From Gnetum montanum (lineage: Eukaryota; Streptophyta; Gnetopsida; Gnetales; Gnetaceae), in NCBI GenBank assembly GCA_015680685.1, contig MNCI01023311.1, forward strand, positions 229,190 through 258,513: a DNA stretch of 29,324 bases, given 5' to 3'. Positions 1 to 8,999 of this stretch are shown here, in pieces. A program made the translations under genes and the position numbers. The notes below the pieces were generated by a model that saw only the letters and a list, made by a program, of their open reading frames with translations, did no database searches and was not told the origin of the DNA. Within the stretch, counting starts at the first letter, position 1; every line of letters begins with the position of its first letter.

Positions 1-94
1 GAAGAAGTGTGAATGATGTTGTAAAACAAAAACAAGAAAAGTTAAAGAAATTTGTAAAACAAAAACTTAAAAAGAAACTGAGGGCCTTGATTAG

Positions 95-1170
95 TCAACA
101 TAGGTGACCATCTCCCCCATGACTAAGTTGAAAGGAGAAGATCTGAAATAATGAGCGAGGTCGTCCTCTCTCAGAGGTATTATGTGCACCAGCTATTCTA
201 AGTTCATGGAAGGGTTTGGTTTGTTGCACATTAACCAATAATCTTTTATCAGGGCTTTTAGGTTTGTATATGGTCATGGCTCCTGAGGAAAAGGTTGTGT
301 GAATGATATAAGGCCCTTCCCATAATGGTTGAAATTTTGTGCATTGGGGCACATGTGTGGGGTTCTAGTAAAAGACCTTATCTCCTAGTTGGTACTTAAC
401 CTTTTGAATTTTTAAGTCATGACATTGTTTGTTATGTGCCTTGTGCAACTCATTTGATGACAAAGCAACCAATCGATTTTCGTCTAGCACATTTAGAGTT
501 GCCAATCTTTGTTTTTGTACTAGATCAAGGTCAAGGTGGAGGTCACGTGCCATGGATAGTGTACAGAGCTCAGTTTGAATTGGAAGCTTTGGAAGTTTTC
601 TGTATACTAACTCATAGGGAGAGTAGCCTGTAGGGAGTTTCCAAGTGGAGCGGTATGCCCAGAGAGCATCATTTAGTTTAGTGCTCCAATCTTGCCTATA
701 TTTGTTAATTGTCCTTATTAATATTTTAGTAATCTCTCGATTAGTGACCTCGGCTTGGCCATTAGCTTGAGGGTGATAAGGTGTAGTCAATTTATGTTCA
801 ACCCCTAAGCGTTGCATCAAATTCCGAAAGGTTGCACCCATGAAGTGTGTTCCATTATCCAAGATAAGTGCATGTGGCACACCAAACCTATTTACGACTT
901 GTTGTTGTACAAATCGTGTAGCTGTAGATGATGTACAGTCTATAACATCAGCTGCTTCAGCCCATTTTGTTAGATAGTCTACAACAACAATGATGTAAGC
1001 TTTTTCATTGGACATTGGTGTAACGGGCCCCATAAACTCTATTCCCCAAATGTTGAAGGGTTCCAAGGGTTGAATCCATTATTGTGGACCCTCCATTCTA
1101 GTAGTCATTCCCCCATCACGTTGACAATGCTCGCAGGATTGGACAAATTGATGGGCGTCCCAAAATAATG
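95..1170 (-). pseudogene. Ty3/gypsy integrase remnant
   Basis: This is the integrase portion of the polyprotein, which would insert the cDNA into the host genome. Going down the minus strand, a zinc-binding end (CEHC near 1125) is followed by a TAA stop near 1083. The catalytic core at 365-1066 carries GIEFMGP, LDNGTHF and GQAEVTNRE. The second Asp and the Glu of the DD35E triad are present, but the first Asp (normally GIDF/GLDF) is Glu here. A TAG stop near 362 separates the core from a C-terminal segment (95-352) with WEGPYIIH, the GPY/F-type module. The reading frame differs from that of RT and RNase H, so a one-base shift lies upstream near 1635. Clearly non-functional. Confidence 0.92.
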
Positions 1171-1532
1171 TTGGCTAGTAATATCTTGCAAGTAGGATCT
1201 TAATAGCCGTTCATCTCCTTGCATAGTGACCCCCACAAGGGCCCTCATGAGCATCTTGGAGAACTCTTAGTTGGTCCACATCGAGCACACACCATCGAAG
1301 CAAGCCATCAGGATAGACTTTGTAAAGTTGTCCGTTGATCTCCATGAAATACTTAGCTCTGTGAAGAAACTATTGTTTCTTCCTAAAGTCCAGCTCCTGT
1401 GGTGTTTTTTGGGAAAGGAGATAGGTGAGAATGATAATATACCAATTTGTTCCCATGGGTTGGTTGTTCACTACACTAGCAAAGAGGGCTTCGTCAGGGA
1501 AATGATCAGATATGGCATATTCATCCTCCTTG
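1171..1532 (-). pseudogene. RNase H to integrase linker remnant of the gypsy polyprotein
   Basis: Reading the minus strand in the integrase frame gives recognisable linker pieces of plant gypsy polyproteins: DEYAISDHFPDEALFA (near 1480-1525), a segment beginning YFMEINGQLYKVYPDG (near 1310-1350), then LQDAHEGPCGGH (near 1225-1260). Stops interrupt it. The segment connects the RNase H domain to the zinc-binding end of integrase and has no catalytic role of its own. The plus-strand open frame here (1271-1555) is its antisense shadow. Confidence 0.75.
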
Positions 1533-1892
1533 CTATCCTAGCGCAACTGAGATAAATGATCTGCAAATACATTCTCGGTGCCCTTTCGATCTATCATCGT
1601 TAGATCGAACTCCTGTAGGATTACTAGCTATCGTATAAGGGCTAACCATTGGCTTGTTCATAAGGAACCTGATTGCACTATGATTCGTATGGATGAACAC
1701 TTTGTAACCTAACACATAGTGCCTAAACTTATCCAGTGCAAACACTACATCCATTAATTCTTTTTCTATAGTTGTGTAGTTAATTTGTGCATCGGCGATA
1801 CTCCTACTTGCACAGTGGATGTAGTAAGGATGTTTTTGATCATCTAACTGTATAAGTACAGCTCCTAAGGCATAATTGGATGTGTCGGTCAT
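1533..1892 (-). pseudogene. Ty3/gypsy RNase H remnant
   Basis: RNase H degrades the RNA strand of the RNA/DNA hybrid during reverse transcription. The minus-strand translation shows TDTSNYALGAVL, NYTTIEKELMDVVFALDKFR and VFIHTNHSAIRFL, the standard blocks of gypsy RNase H. The first acidic position and the Glu of EKEL are kept. The position normally Asp in YTDH is Asn (HTNH), so a catalytic residue is lost. After MNKPMVSPYTI the frame changes: the expected continuation LVILQEFDLTMIDRKGTENV is found one base away, placing a frameshift near 1635. The copy is dead. Confidence 0.9.
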
Positions 1893-1899
1893 TATATGG

Positions 1900-3188
1900 A
1901 ATGGTTTGGACTAGTTAGGGGCTTGTAGAATGGGAGGTTCCACAAGCTTTTGTTTTAAAGTTTGGAATGCTCGTTCACATTCCCTAGTCCATTCGAAAGG
2001 TGCATCCTTCTTTGTTAGTTCTACCAATGATTTGGAAATCTTGGAGAAGTTCTCAATGAATCTTTGATAGTAGCTAGTGTGTCCAAGGAATGATTGAATG
2101 TCTTTAACAGTTTTCGGTTGTCGGGTGATTCCTTGGATGACCCTAACTTTATCTAGGTCTACCTCTATTCCTCAATGCAAAATCTTATGCCCAAGTACCA
2201 TGCCTTCTTGGACCATGAGATGGCTTTTCTACCAATTTAGCCTTAAGTTGATTTCTACACACCTTTTTAGCACTTGATCTAATCGGTCCAAGGCTTAATC
2301 AAAGCTTGTTCCATAAGTGGAGAAGTTGTCCATAAAGACTTCGACTTCGTTTCCTATCTGCTGTTGGAATATGCTTAGAACTAGGCGTTGAAATGTGGTA
2401 GGGGCATTGCACAAGCCAAATGGCATTTGTTTATATGCAAACATTCCCCAAGAACTAGTGAATGTTGTCTTGGCTTGATCTTCTGGTGCTATCTGTATTT
2501 GGTTGTATCCACTATTACCATCCAGAAAACTATAATAGTTATGCCCTGCTATAGTGTCTAAGACTTGGTCAACGAATGGCAACAGAAAGTGATCCTTGAA
2601 TGTTGCCATGTTCAGTAGCCTAAAATATATACACACCCTCCATTTTTCTCCCTTTTTAGGCACAATCACTAGAGGGCTAACCCATTCACTATCAGTAATG
2701 GGATAGATGAACCCAGCCTTAAGAAGCGGTTCTATCTCTTCTTTTACTATTTGTTTCAATTTTGGGTTCAATCTCCTCTGTGGTTGTTTTCGAGGTTTCA
2801 TGGATGGGTCAGTGTAAATCCTATGTTGGCATATCCTAGAATCTATTCTGGTTAACTCAGGGAATGACTAGGCAAAGGCTTTTGACCATGTGTTTATCAC
2901 TTTTAGCAGTCTTTCTTTTTGTTTGGGAATAAGTCTTACGTTGATGATTACTGGTTTTCCATCTTCAAGAATCATATACTCCAGACCAGTGGGCAATGGT
3001 TTCAAATCTAGGGGCTCTTGTTTAAATCTCTTAGGAATTTCCAACTTCCCCCAATTGATGTTTTCGATGTTAATGTTTGGAAGTTGGCAACGAACTTGCT
3101 CCAGTGTGTCTATGCTTTCAATGTAAGCACTAGTTATTCCCTTAGTGAGTTCCATGCATGTTAGCGAATTGCTCTCTTGGTCAGCCAT
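1900..3188 (-). pseudogene. Ty3/gypsy reverse transcriptase remnant with upstream linker
   Basis: This is the polymerase part that copies element RNA into DNA. The N-terminal linker (2868-3188, with EPLDLKPLPTGLEYMILEDG) ends in AFA-stop where the family has AFAWS, a Trp-to-stop change. The RT core follows at 2295-2801: KAGFIYPITDSEWVSPLVIV, FLDGNSGYNQIQIAPEDQ, MPFGLCNAPTTFQR and EVFMDNFSTYG. The FLDG Asp is kept, but the second Asp of the FMDD box is Asn (FMDN) and the usual CIDYR reads CIYFR, so the enzyme would be inactive. The RT-to-RNase H connection continues to about 1900 with FLGHTSYYQRFIENFSKISK, interrupted by stops after SFD (near 2295) and elsewhere. The frame matches the protease and RNase H segments. 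Confidence 0.95.
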
Positions 3189-3194
3189 CAGCCA

Positions 3195-3720
3195 CTAGGT
3201 GTCTTCTTGTCGTGTGGCTGCTGCATATAGGCACTTTTGTATATTAATGTCTTGTGCACACCGATTGCATGTAGGAAATGCTAAACTTTGCATAACCCAT
3301 GATTTTTGCACGCAATGGCACCCTATGTCACTATATGCGATACATGGAACTTTCTTCTTCTCGATCTTTCCAAAAGTGTTCTTCTTGGATATTTCCAGGG
3401 AAAGATTGCGGATTCCTAGGTGTGCATCTACAGTACTTAGCCACACCCTTTCCATTATTATTGGGAAGTCCCCTTTACCGTTGTTTACTTGTATCACTAG
3501 GAAATTAGCTGGATATGACCAACCATAGACAGTGGTAACAATATCCTCCACAAGTTCCAAGGGGACAGTAATGGACTGGTTGGCCAACCCTAGTCAAATG
3601 TTAGTCTTCCTTAATGGAGGTAGGTTCCAGGCTTTATACATTTCTTATGATATTAAGTTGACTCTAGAACCTGAGTCTAGAAGAGCTTTACATGGTTCAT
3701 TCCCAGTGACTTGGAGATAG
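3195..3720 (-). pseudogene. Ty3/gypsy aspartic protease remnant
   Basis: The protease releases the polyprotein parts. The minus-strand reading contains CKALLDSGSRVNLIS near 3650-3690, with the DSG active site of a retropepsin. After stops (TAA within the NLIS-EMYKAW stretch and TGA after KTNI) comes SITVPLELVEDIV and DFPIIMERVWLSTVDAH, the flap and C-terminal blocks. The frame then runs 3195-3587 and ends in a single TAG next to the RT linker. The segment between 3400 and 3200 (basic, Cys-containing) has no domain I recognise. Confidence 0.82.
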
Positions 3721-3724
3721 ATTA

Positions 3725-4454
3725 GAGGACTCCCAAGATCAGAGAATTTCTTGAGAAGGTGGTCCACCTTAATCTAGTCAGTAACAGTATGTGTTAANAG
3801 AAGGTGGTCCACCTTAATCTAGTCAGTAACAGTATGTGTTAACATAATCGTGTGCGTTAAGCTCAACTTTTGGGTTGAAGGAGGCCCCGAAGCTTTACTT
3901 GGTAGTGAGGTGTTTAGATGTTCAACTGCTTGTGATGATGGGGGCTTGGTTGGATTGTTGGTTCTGAAGAAAGATCTTTTTTGCATAAGGTTGTTAAAAC
4001 CAATTGCAGGTTGAGGATTCACAGCCCTTGTGACATTGGGTTGCTACAGTTGAGTGGGGAGTACCCCTTGCATTGCAGGAGTGGGTGGTAATGGAGCTGT
4101 CCGTGTGAGAGATGCGGATGGATTTGGAGGATGGTATGTATGTAGTGTGTCTCCCCTAGGAGAAGGAGTCCTATAATACTCCCAAGCTTAGTAGTGATGT
4201 TGTGGTGTCACGTGACCAACAGAGTCACGTGGAGAGATTGGCTGTTGCACGTAATAGCCATATGGATCTGGTTTCCGGTAAGGGTATTGTTGCCTTGGTG
4301 GTGGCATCCCCCATGACTATGGGTATTGGCACTACTAGTGTTGCTTAAGAGGTCATGGTGGAGTTCCACTTGGATAATATGTTAATGGTTGGTGGAACTG
4401 CCTCAGGTTACCTTGGGGATAAGGTAACCGTCAGGGTGCTTGCCATTTGTTAAG
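3725..4454 (-). pseudogene. Proline-rich gag-to-protease spacer of the gypsy element
   Basis: The minus-strand translation is rich in Pro, Gln, Tyr and Thr (for example PISPRDSVGHVTPQHHY and HPPNPSASLTRTAPLPPTPA), broken by stops. Its last part is open (3819-4022). No catalytic motif is visible, and I did not find a clean CCHC zinc knuckle. It sits in the expected place between gag and protease and looks like a disordered spacer. The segment contains the N at 3798 and its 44-bp duplicated flanks. Confidence 0.6.
3754..3842. other. Single N flanked by an identical 44-bp direct repeat (assembly junction)
   Basis: Bases 3754-3797 and 3799-3842 are identical over 44 bp, separated only by the N at 3798. 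The same arrangement with the same repeat length occurs at 28647-28736. The likely explanation is two contig ends that overlap by 44 bp and were scaffolded with one N instead of merged. Removing one copy plus the N (45 bp) would not change the reading frame of the gypsy polyprotein. Confidence 0.9.
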
Positions 4455-6357
4455 TCATGGGTTAAGTGCATACACCCTAGACTCTTGCAGGTGTGAGATT
4501 ATTGGGCAACATCCCTTAGGATGGTCATATAGGGATATCTCACATCCACCGTCATTGTCCGTATCAGAATCCACAACCTCTTCGGTGATGGCCATTTTAC
4601 CCTTACCTTTGTTACGTGCATGGTCCAAATCCCTCTTTTTCTTTTTATCATGGTCACTACTTCGCTCCTTAGACTCCTCTACGATTTTTAGAATGGTTTC
4701 AAATCTACTATCTAAGGAGTCCCACATTTGGTCTACCTTAGCTGACACTTCTGTTGTTAATTTTTGGAGGGGCAAGGTTTTCCTATTCACCATCTCCTCG
4801 AGTGGTGACTCTTCCTCCTCCTCACAGAATCTCACTCCCCTTTTTTGGAGGGAAGGATGACGATTTTACTCTTTTGCACGTTCTCTTTTACGTAGCTCCC
4901 CTTCTTCCTTAGCTACTTGCTCCAACAATCTATGAATCTGATGGGACCTAAGCTCCAAGGGTTCTCCTGGTTTCATGCCTAAGTCCATCTACGAGATGGT
5001 GGAGTTGATCTTGCTGCAAATAACCATGGCCTGGGCAACGATGTAACAGTGCATAGTATCGGCCCATGGTAGCATCCAAGGGTTCATGAGTTCCCTGCTT
5101 CCATCCTTGGATTTGCTTTCACAGGTTGGACACTCGGGAGTACGTTTGATACTTATCATTAAACAGTTCTAGCATCGTACTCCACCTTTGAATGGATTCT
5201 GATTCTAAGGACCGATACCAGCTTTTCACTTCTTTCATCAGTGTCCTTTGGAGCAACTTTAATTTTTGTCATTCGCTCTCAATATTTTGCAAGGCACATG
5301 CATCATGAAATGCCTATAAGTGGTTCTGAGGATCAGCATTGTATCCCCCCTCAAATCGTGGGATATTATTCATGTATAATCTCTTGATCTTGCTATCTTT
5401 TTTGTGCCTTGTAGGAATTCTAACGGCCTCCATGATGTCTAACATGCTTCGGGTTGCAAGTAGGGGTTCTTCATGGTCATTTCTCTCATAGCGTCTATGA
5501 TGTCTACGTGGTTCCCTACTTTCCCTTCTTCCATGCCTTGATTCTCTTGAGTGTCCTTGTCCTTACTCTCGACTCTCTTGTCGAGGTCTCTAATTTTGCT
5601 TACCCTTATCCTCATGGTTAGGTTCCTTGTGACTGCGTCCTAATGTTGAAGGAGAGGGTGAATGTGACGATGAAGGTGAAGAGGGAGGAGAACCATTGCC
5701 ATGACGATGTTTCCTACCTTCTCTTCGGTGGTCCCGACTTCGATCGTGATGACGATCAGAATGCTCACCCTTATCATGTGTTCGTGTTCCCTCATTGAAC
5801 ACTTGGTGTTCGTGGGGATCAGAACCAGGATTTTGAATCGTGGAGTGAAGGTTCTGATACACCACCTCCTCACCATCGTTAGGAGGGGGAACATCATTTT
5901 GTGGAGAACCTATTGAAATAGATTCACCACCCTCATTTTCACTTATGATGGGTGAAGCATTATGGGGTCCTTTGCCCTTCAATGATGTATAGTATCTCTC
6001 CTATTGCAAGTCCCTTTGACGTTGTGTTTCTGTGGGATGGTAATCCCTTGTGTCAAAATCGCATGCAACATATTCTGTATATAACTGTGACATGCCTATT
6101 CGTGCAAGGGCACGAAGGAGCATGTTGGTGACTGCTTGGTTTGGAGGTAACACTATGTTACCCTCCAAGTCTCTCCAACGCAGTTGTTCATCTTGATGGA
6201 GAATAAAAGTAAAGTCAGGTACATATTCATCGTGATGAATATATACCACTCGGAATTGTTGAGGAACTGGCGGTTCTTGGTTATGTGTGTTGTGCCACCA
6301 ATTATCTCTAGTGTTATTCCTAGGCGGTGAAGTGCTTTTGTGCGAAGAAGAAGACAT
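4455..6357 (-). pseudogene. Ty3/gypsy gag remnant
   Basis: Gag would build the particle around the element RNA. The start is the ATG at 6357, about 130 bases after the primer site, opening with MSSSSHKSTSPPRNNT. A first block (6001-6357) ends at a TAG after RQRDLQ. Next is a Ser/Pro/His-rich basic block (5590-5982, with DHRREGRKHRHGNGSPPSS), then the conserved retrotransposon gag domain between about 5430 and 4960 (NNIPRFEGGYNADPQ, AFHDACALQNIE, SWYRSLESESIQRW, FNDKYQTYSR). A frameshift near 4955 leads to LLEQVAKEEGELRKRERAKE and an acidic/basic tail (4455-4835, with EEEEESPLEE). Several stops are present. The plus-strand fragment at 28647-29324 is a second copy of the same gag. Confidence 0.9.
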
Positions 6358-6485
6358 TTTGGTCTTTGTTCGGTGTGCTGTCTACTGTTATCTTACTTTT
6401 CTTTTGATCAACCCTAAGGGTTCGTTTAAGCTTCCCAATGATATGGATGATCTCCTATGTTCTACATAGCGCACAAACAACTAAG
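6358..6485 (-). other. 5' leader of the gypsy element between primer site and gag
   Basis: The stretch lies between the primer binding site and the gag ATG at 6357. It is about 128 bp and has no coding signal on the minus strand. It would hold the untranslated leader of the element transcript. No packaging structure could be identified by eye. Confidence 0.6.
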
Positions 6486-6503
6486 TCCCTGGCAACGACG
6501 CCA
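6486..6503 (-). promoter_or_regulatory. Primer binding site, tRNA-Asp type
   Basis: The minus strand reads TGGCGTCGTTGCCAGGGA. It matches the complement of the 3' end of plant tRNA-Asp (TGGCGCCGTTGCCGGGGA) at 16 of 18 positions. Both differences are transitions at CpG sites, as expected from cytosine deamination. It lies one base inside the LTR edge (LTR ends ...TCATCA on the minus strand), which is the correct place for priming minus-strand DNA synthesis. Confidence 0.9.
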
Positions 6504-7212
6504 ATGATGAGTGGCAAGGTATCCCTACACTCAACCATACGAATACAAGCGTCTCACGTGCGATCCGGTCGAACTCCAAGGACTAAGTGCTTACGTGCCC
6601 TAATGAAACACTTAAGGTTAATCAATCGTTGTCCCCCCAAACTTACTTGTATTGTCATGGTTGTATGGTTAAGTAAGTTTGAGGTATGTGATTTTTATAA
6701 CTTTTATCTTTTAAATGCCTATGCTAAGAGGGAAGGGTGAAGAGACTAAGTGACTAACTTTCACTAACTCATTTCTAAGTGTCCTAGCACCAGTATCCAT
6801 TCCCACTTGCCACCCACACCTTGAACCAGTGCAACGCTACTAGGATTACCAAATGCTACTCGTTACTGGGTTACCAAGCATTACGCACGTGCTCGAAGCG
6901 GTCGTACTGAATGCACTTAACTAGGAGAGTCAAGGGTTGAGAGAGATTAATTATCTAAGAAAGAATTTAAACATTTAACAATAATTAAATCCTATTTAGC
7001 TTAGTCCATATGCTGCAAAGTTTATCAGAAAGTTCATCTTTATTGTCGTAGACAAATGTGTGCTCAGGTACAATGTGCTCAAATAAAGATCCGTTCACTT
7101 TGAGACTCCTACTGTGGGCACATGGAAATTATTCTAGCTCTGGAATGGTAAAACTACTATAGTTTGGCTAAGGGTCTAGATCTAGATGGAGAAACAAGGG
7201 AAAACTACCTCT

Positions 7213-7220
7213 TATTTATA
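7213..7220 (-). promoter_or_regulatory. TATA box of gypsy LTR
   Basis: The minus strand reads TATAAATA, preceded on that strand by the CG-rich palindrome at 7240-7257. Its position inside an LTR, in the same orientation as gag and pol, fits an RNA polymerase II promoter for the element. Confidence 0.6.
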
Positions 7221-7239
7221 GACATGGTGATGGGCTGCA

Positions 7240-7257
7240 ATATCGCGTACGCGATAT
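7240..7257. promoter_or_regulatory. Perfect 18-bp CG-rich palindrome upstream of the LTR TATA box
   Basis: ATATCGCGTACGCGATAT is its own reverse complement. Half of the palindrome (ACGCGATATC) occurs again at 7269-7278. The cluster lies 20-60 bp upstream of the minus-strand TATA box at 7213-7220, in U3 position. CpG is scarce in the surrounding repeat DNA, so keeping these CpGs is notable. A binding-site role is inferred only. Confidence 0.5.
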
Positions 7258-7626
7258 CGTAGGGGCCAACGCGATATCACGGCTCATCAATTAGAGTTAG
7301 TAGAAACCACAATGTATGGTTTAACTCTTAGTAAGGCATATAATTGAATGATGTTGATATGTTAAAGTATTACTAGAGTGAAACATGGCAAAGTTAATGT
7401 AAAGTCTAGTGAGTAAAAATAATAGAAATAAAATACTATTTAACCTAATGATGATAAGCAATTGGTCCTCATTTACTATACATGCCTTGGGCTAGTATAA
7501 CTATCACTAGGATTACCGAGTGACTTGTTGTTAAGCAAATCAAGTAAAGTTACTACTCAATTACAAGATGATTATACTTGTGTGCTTAAAATCAATGGTA
7601 CTTATTTTGCCAAAATACTAATAAAC

Positions 7627-7862
7627 ATAGGAAATGGAAAAGACATTGAAATATAAATGACATAGAAAATAAATCTAATCTATGTGATATGCTACAATAG
7701 TGAAGAACAATCTTGATCTTTATTATTAGACATTAAGTGCGTCTAGATAGGAAATGTAAAAGACATTGAAATATAAATGGCATAGAAAGTAAATCTAATC
7801 TATGTGATATGCTGCAATAAGAACAATCTTGATCTTTATTGTTAGACATGAAGTGAGTCTAG
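7627..7862. repeat. 120-bp tandem duplication within the LTR-like module
   Basis: Copy 1 (7627-7746) and copy 2 (7747-7862) start with ATAGGAAATG and end with GTCTAG. They differ at a handful of bases and by a 4-bp gap (GTGA missing from copy 2 near 7820). The duplication is therefore fairly old but younger than the divergence between the two LTR modules. Confidence 0.9.
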
Positions 7863-8014
7863 ATACACTCCTCTTGAATAAAGATATCATACAATTGTTT
7901 ATCACCACATCGTGTGCACTCACAACTAACTCTAAATTCATGAAATAAAATTACAAGAATTTTGCTAAGGATTCAACCATAAGGTAACTTTGACATGATG
8001 GTGGGCTGGGCTTG

Positions 8015-8022
8015 TATTTATA
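8015..8022 (-). promoter_or_regulatory. Second minus-strand TATA box in LTR-like module
   Basis: The minus strand reads TATAAATA. It matches the position and flanks of the TATA box at 7213-7220: a CATGG-type motif lies beside it on one side and GGGCTGGG on the other. This suggests a duplicated core promoter. Confidence 0.45.
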
Positions 8023-8100
8023 GGCATGGCCACAACCCACACATTGTATCCACAACATTGTAGATAAAGTTATGATATTATAGGTGTTTCAATTACCCAT

Positions 8101-8999
8101 GATTTATCACTAAAGTATTGAAAATGTGGGTTCAACACTTAGCTCTAGTGTAGACAATGATGCTCAATATATAAAATCAAGGAAAGTTCGCTTTCAACTT
8201 CAGAGTTAGGATGGTGTTAGAAACTCCACTTTAAAAAATTGAGCTATCAAAAGTCATCTTAATTTTGCTTTCCCTAAACTTAGGTGTTGTCAAAAACTAA
8301 AAATCAACAATGCGTCTATCATAACTCAAATTTACAACTTATTATGTATAGCTAAGCTTTGTTCTCGTAAACTTGTTTTCTCTTCAAACTTAAGATCATT
8401 AAGGTTATATGGTATAACTTATTAAAATTTTCTCCCCTAAAATCTAAACCATGGGTTCATAACATAGTGGAATATCAATCAATTTATATTACGGTGCACA
8501 TGGCTCATGTTGGCAAGCCACAAGGACATATGCTCCTATGCTTAGGTTGTATAGAAGTTGTGTATTAACTATATGTCGTGAAGTGCACTCAGTGGTGGTT
8601 TTGGTTGAGGGACCACCTACCCTAATCTATGTTACCATGCATCTATTGAGCTGAACTTTTGTGCAAGCAATATGCTTCCAAGTTACTTTGGAGGCACCCA
8701 ATTTATGAATATTGTTGCTTGCTTGGCTTGTTATTCCAAGCAAAGAAGCATATGCTTGTGCAACTCTCCAATCTTGTATTTGGTGGACCAGATATTCATG
8801 TAAAGCTTTCTGTAAAGCATGGAGAAGTGGGACCCCTCCATTATTATTGTGATAACCGTAGCATCCTTTTCAGCTTTTGTATCCATTTAACATGTTTCCC
8901 TATCTCTGGTCTAGTCTTATTGCAACTACAATTCTTCGTGGTTCTGTGCCACAATTGTAACAGTAGTCATTCACTTGAATAAGTAAGCTTCTTGAACCT
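8101..8999. other. Unassigned AT-rich sequence between LTR modules and the gene
   Basis: I see no gene I can support. A plus-strand open frame at 8659-8982 (107 codons) contains PLHYYCDNRSIL, which faintly recalls the YCDNQS block of Ty1/copia RNase H, but no flanking copia motif was found. The rest has no recognisable coding or structural signal. Confidence 0.4.

Larger units (their letters stand above)
1..7300 (-). mobile_element. Ty3/gypsy LTR retrotransposon, degenerate, 3' end outside window
   Basis: Read on the minus strand, the order is LTR, primer binding site, leader, gag, protease, reverse transcriptase, RNase H, integrase. Integrase last is the diagnostic Ty3/gypsy order. A tRNA-Asp type primer site and an RT with the WVSPLVIVPKK and FGLCNAP blocks point to the plant non-chromoviral (Tat/Athila-like) branch; that sub-assignment is from memory of the family and is tentative. 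No chromodomain is seen after the integrase. The coding frame is broken by many in-frame stops and at least two frameshifts (near 4955 and 1635), so the copy cannot make a full polyprotein. The right limit is uncertain because the partner LTR is outside the window; related sequence continues to about 8100. Confidence 0.93.
6505..7300 (-). repeat. 5' LTR of the gypsy element (inner edge certain, outer edge not)
   Basis: The inner edge is the TG at 6505 on the plus strand (CA on the element strand), one base from the primer site. The segment contains a minus-strand TATA box (7213-7220), so about 680 bp of R-U5 would follow the transcription start. The outer edge cannot be fixed because the 3' LTR is not in the window. 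Sequence related to 6830-7220 recurs at 7500-8030, so either the LTR is longer and internally duplicated or a second related LTR lies beside it. Confidence 0.75.
7440..8100 (-). repeat. Second LTR-like module, diverged relative of 6830-7220
   Basis: Shared landmarks in the same order tie this segment to the LTR at 6505-7300: ACTAGGATTACC (6839 and 7506), ATATGCTGCAA followed by a CTTTATTGT block (7009 and 7808), AATAAAGAT (7083 and 7878), and a minus-strand TATAAATA next to a GGGCTG motif. It carries a 120-bp tandem duplication. It may be a duplicated part of a long LTR or the solo LTR of a related family. Similarity was judged by eye. Confidence 0.55.

Noticed and set aside
436-633. Plus-strand open frame over the integrase
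   Set aside because: Antisense shadow of the minus-strand integrase segment; no domain features.
1271-1555. 94-codon plus-strand open frame
   Set aside because: Antisense of the RNase H to integrase linker, whose minus-strand motifs are recognisable.
2890-3720. Plus-strand open frames over the protease and linker (2890-3126, 3199-3528, 3532-3720)
   Set aside because: Shadows of the gypsy polyprotein on the minus strand.
4447-4860. 137-codon plus-strand open frame
   Set aside because: Antisense of the gag tail; low-complexity Ser/Leu sequence mirrors the Glu/Lys-rich gag.
6438-6740. Plus-strand open frame across the primer site and LTR
   Set aside because: Overlaps the primer binding site and LTR edge; no protein features.
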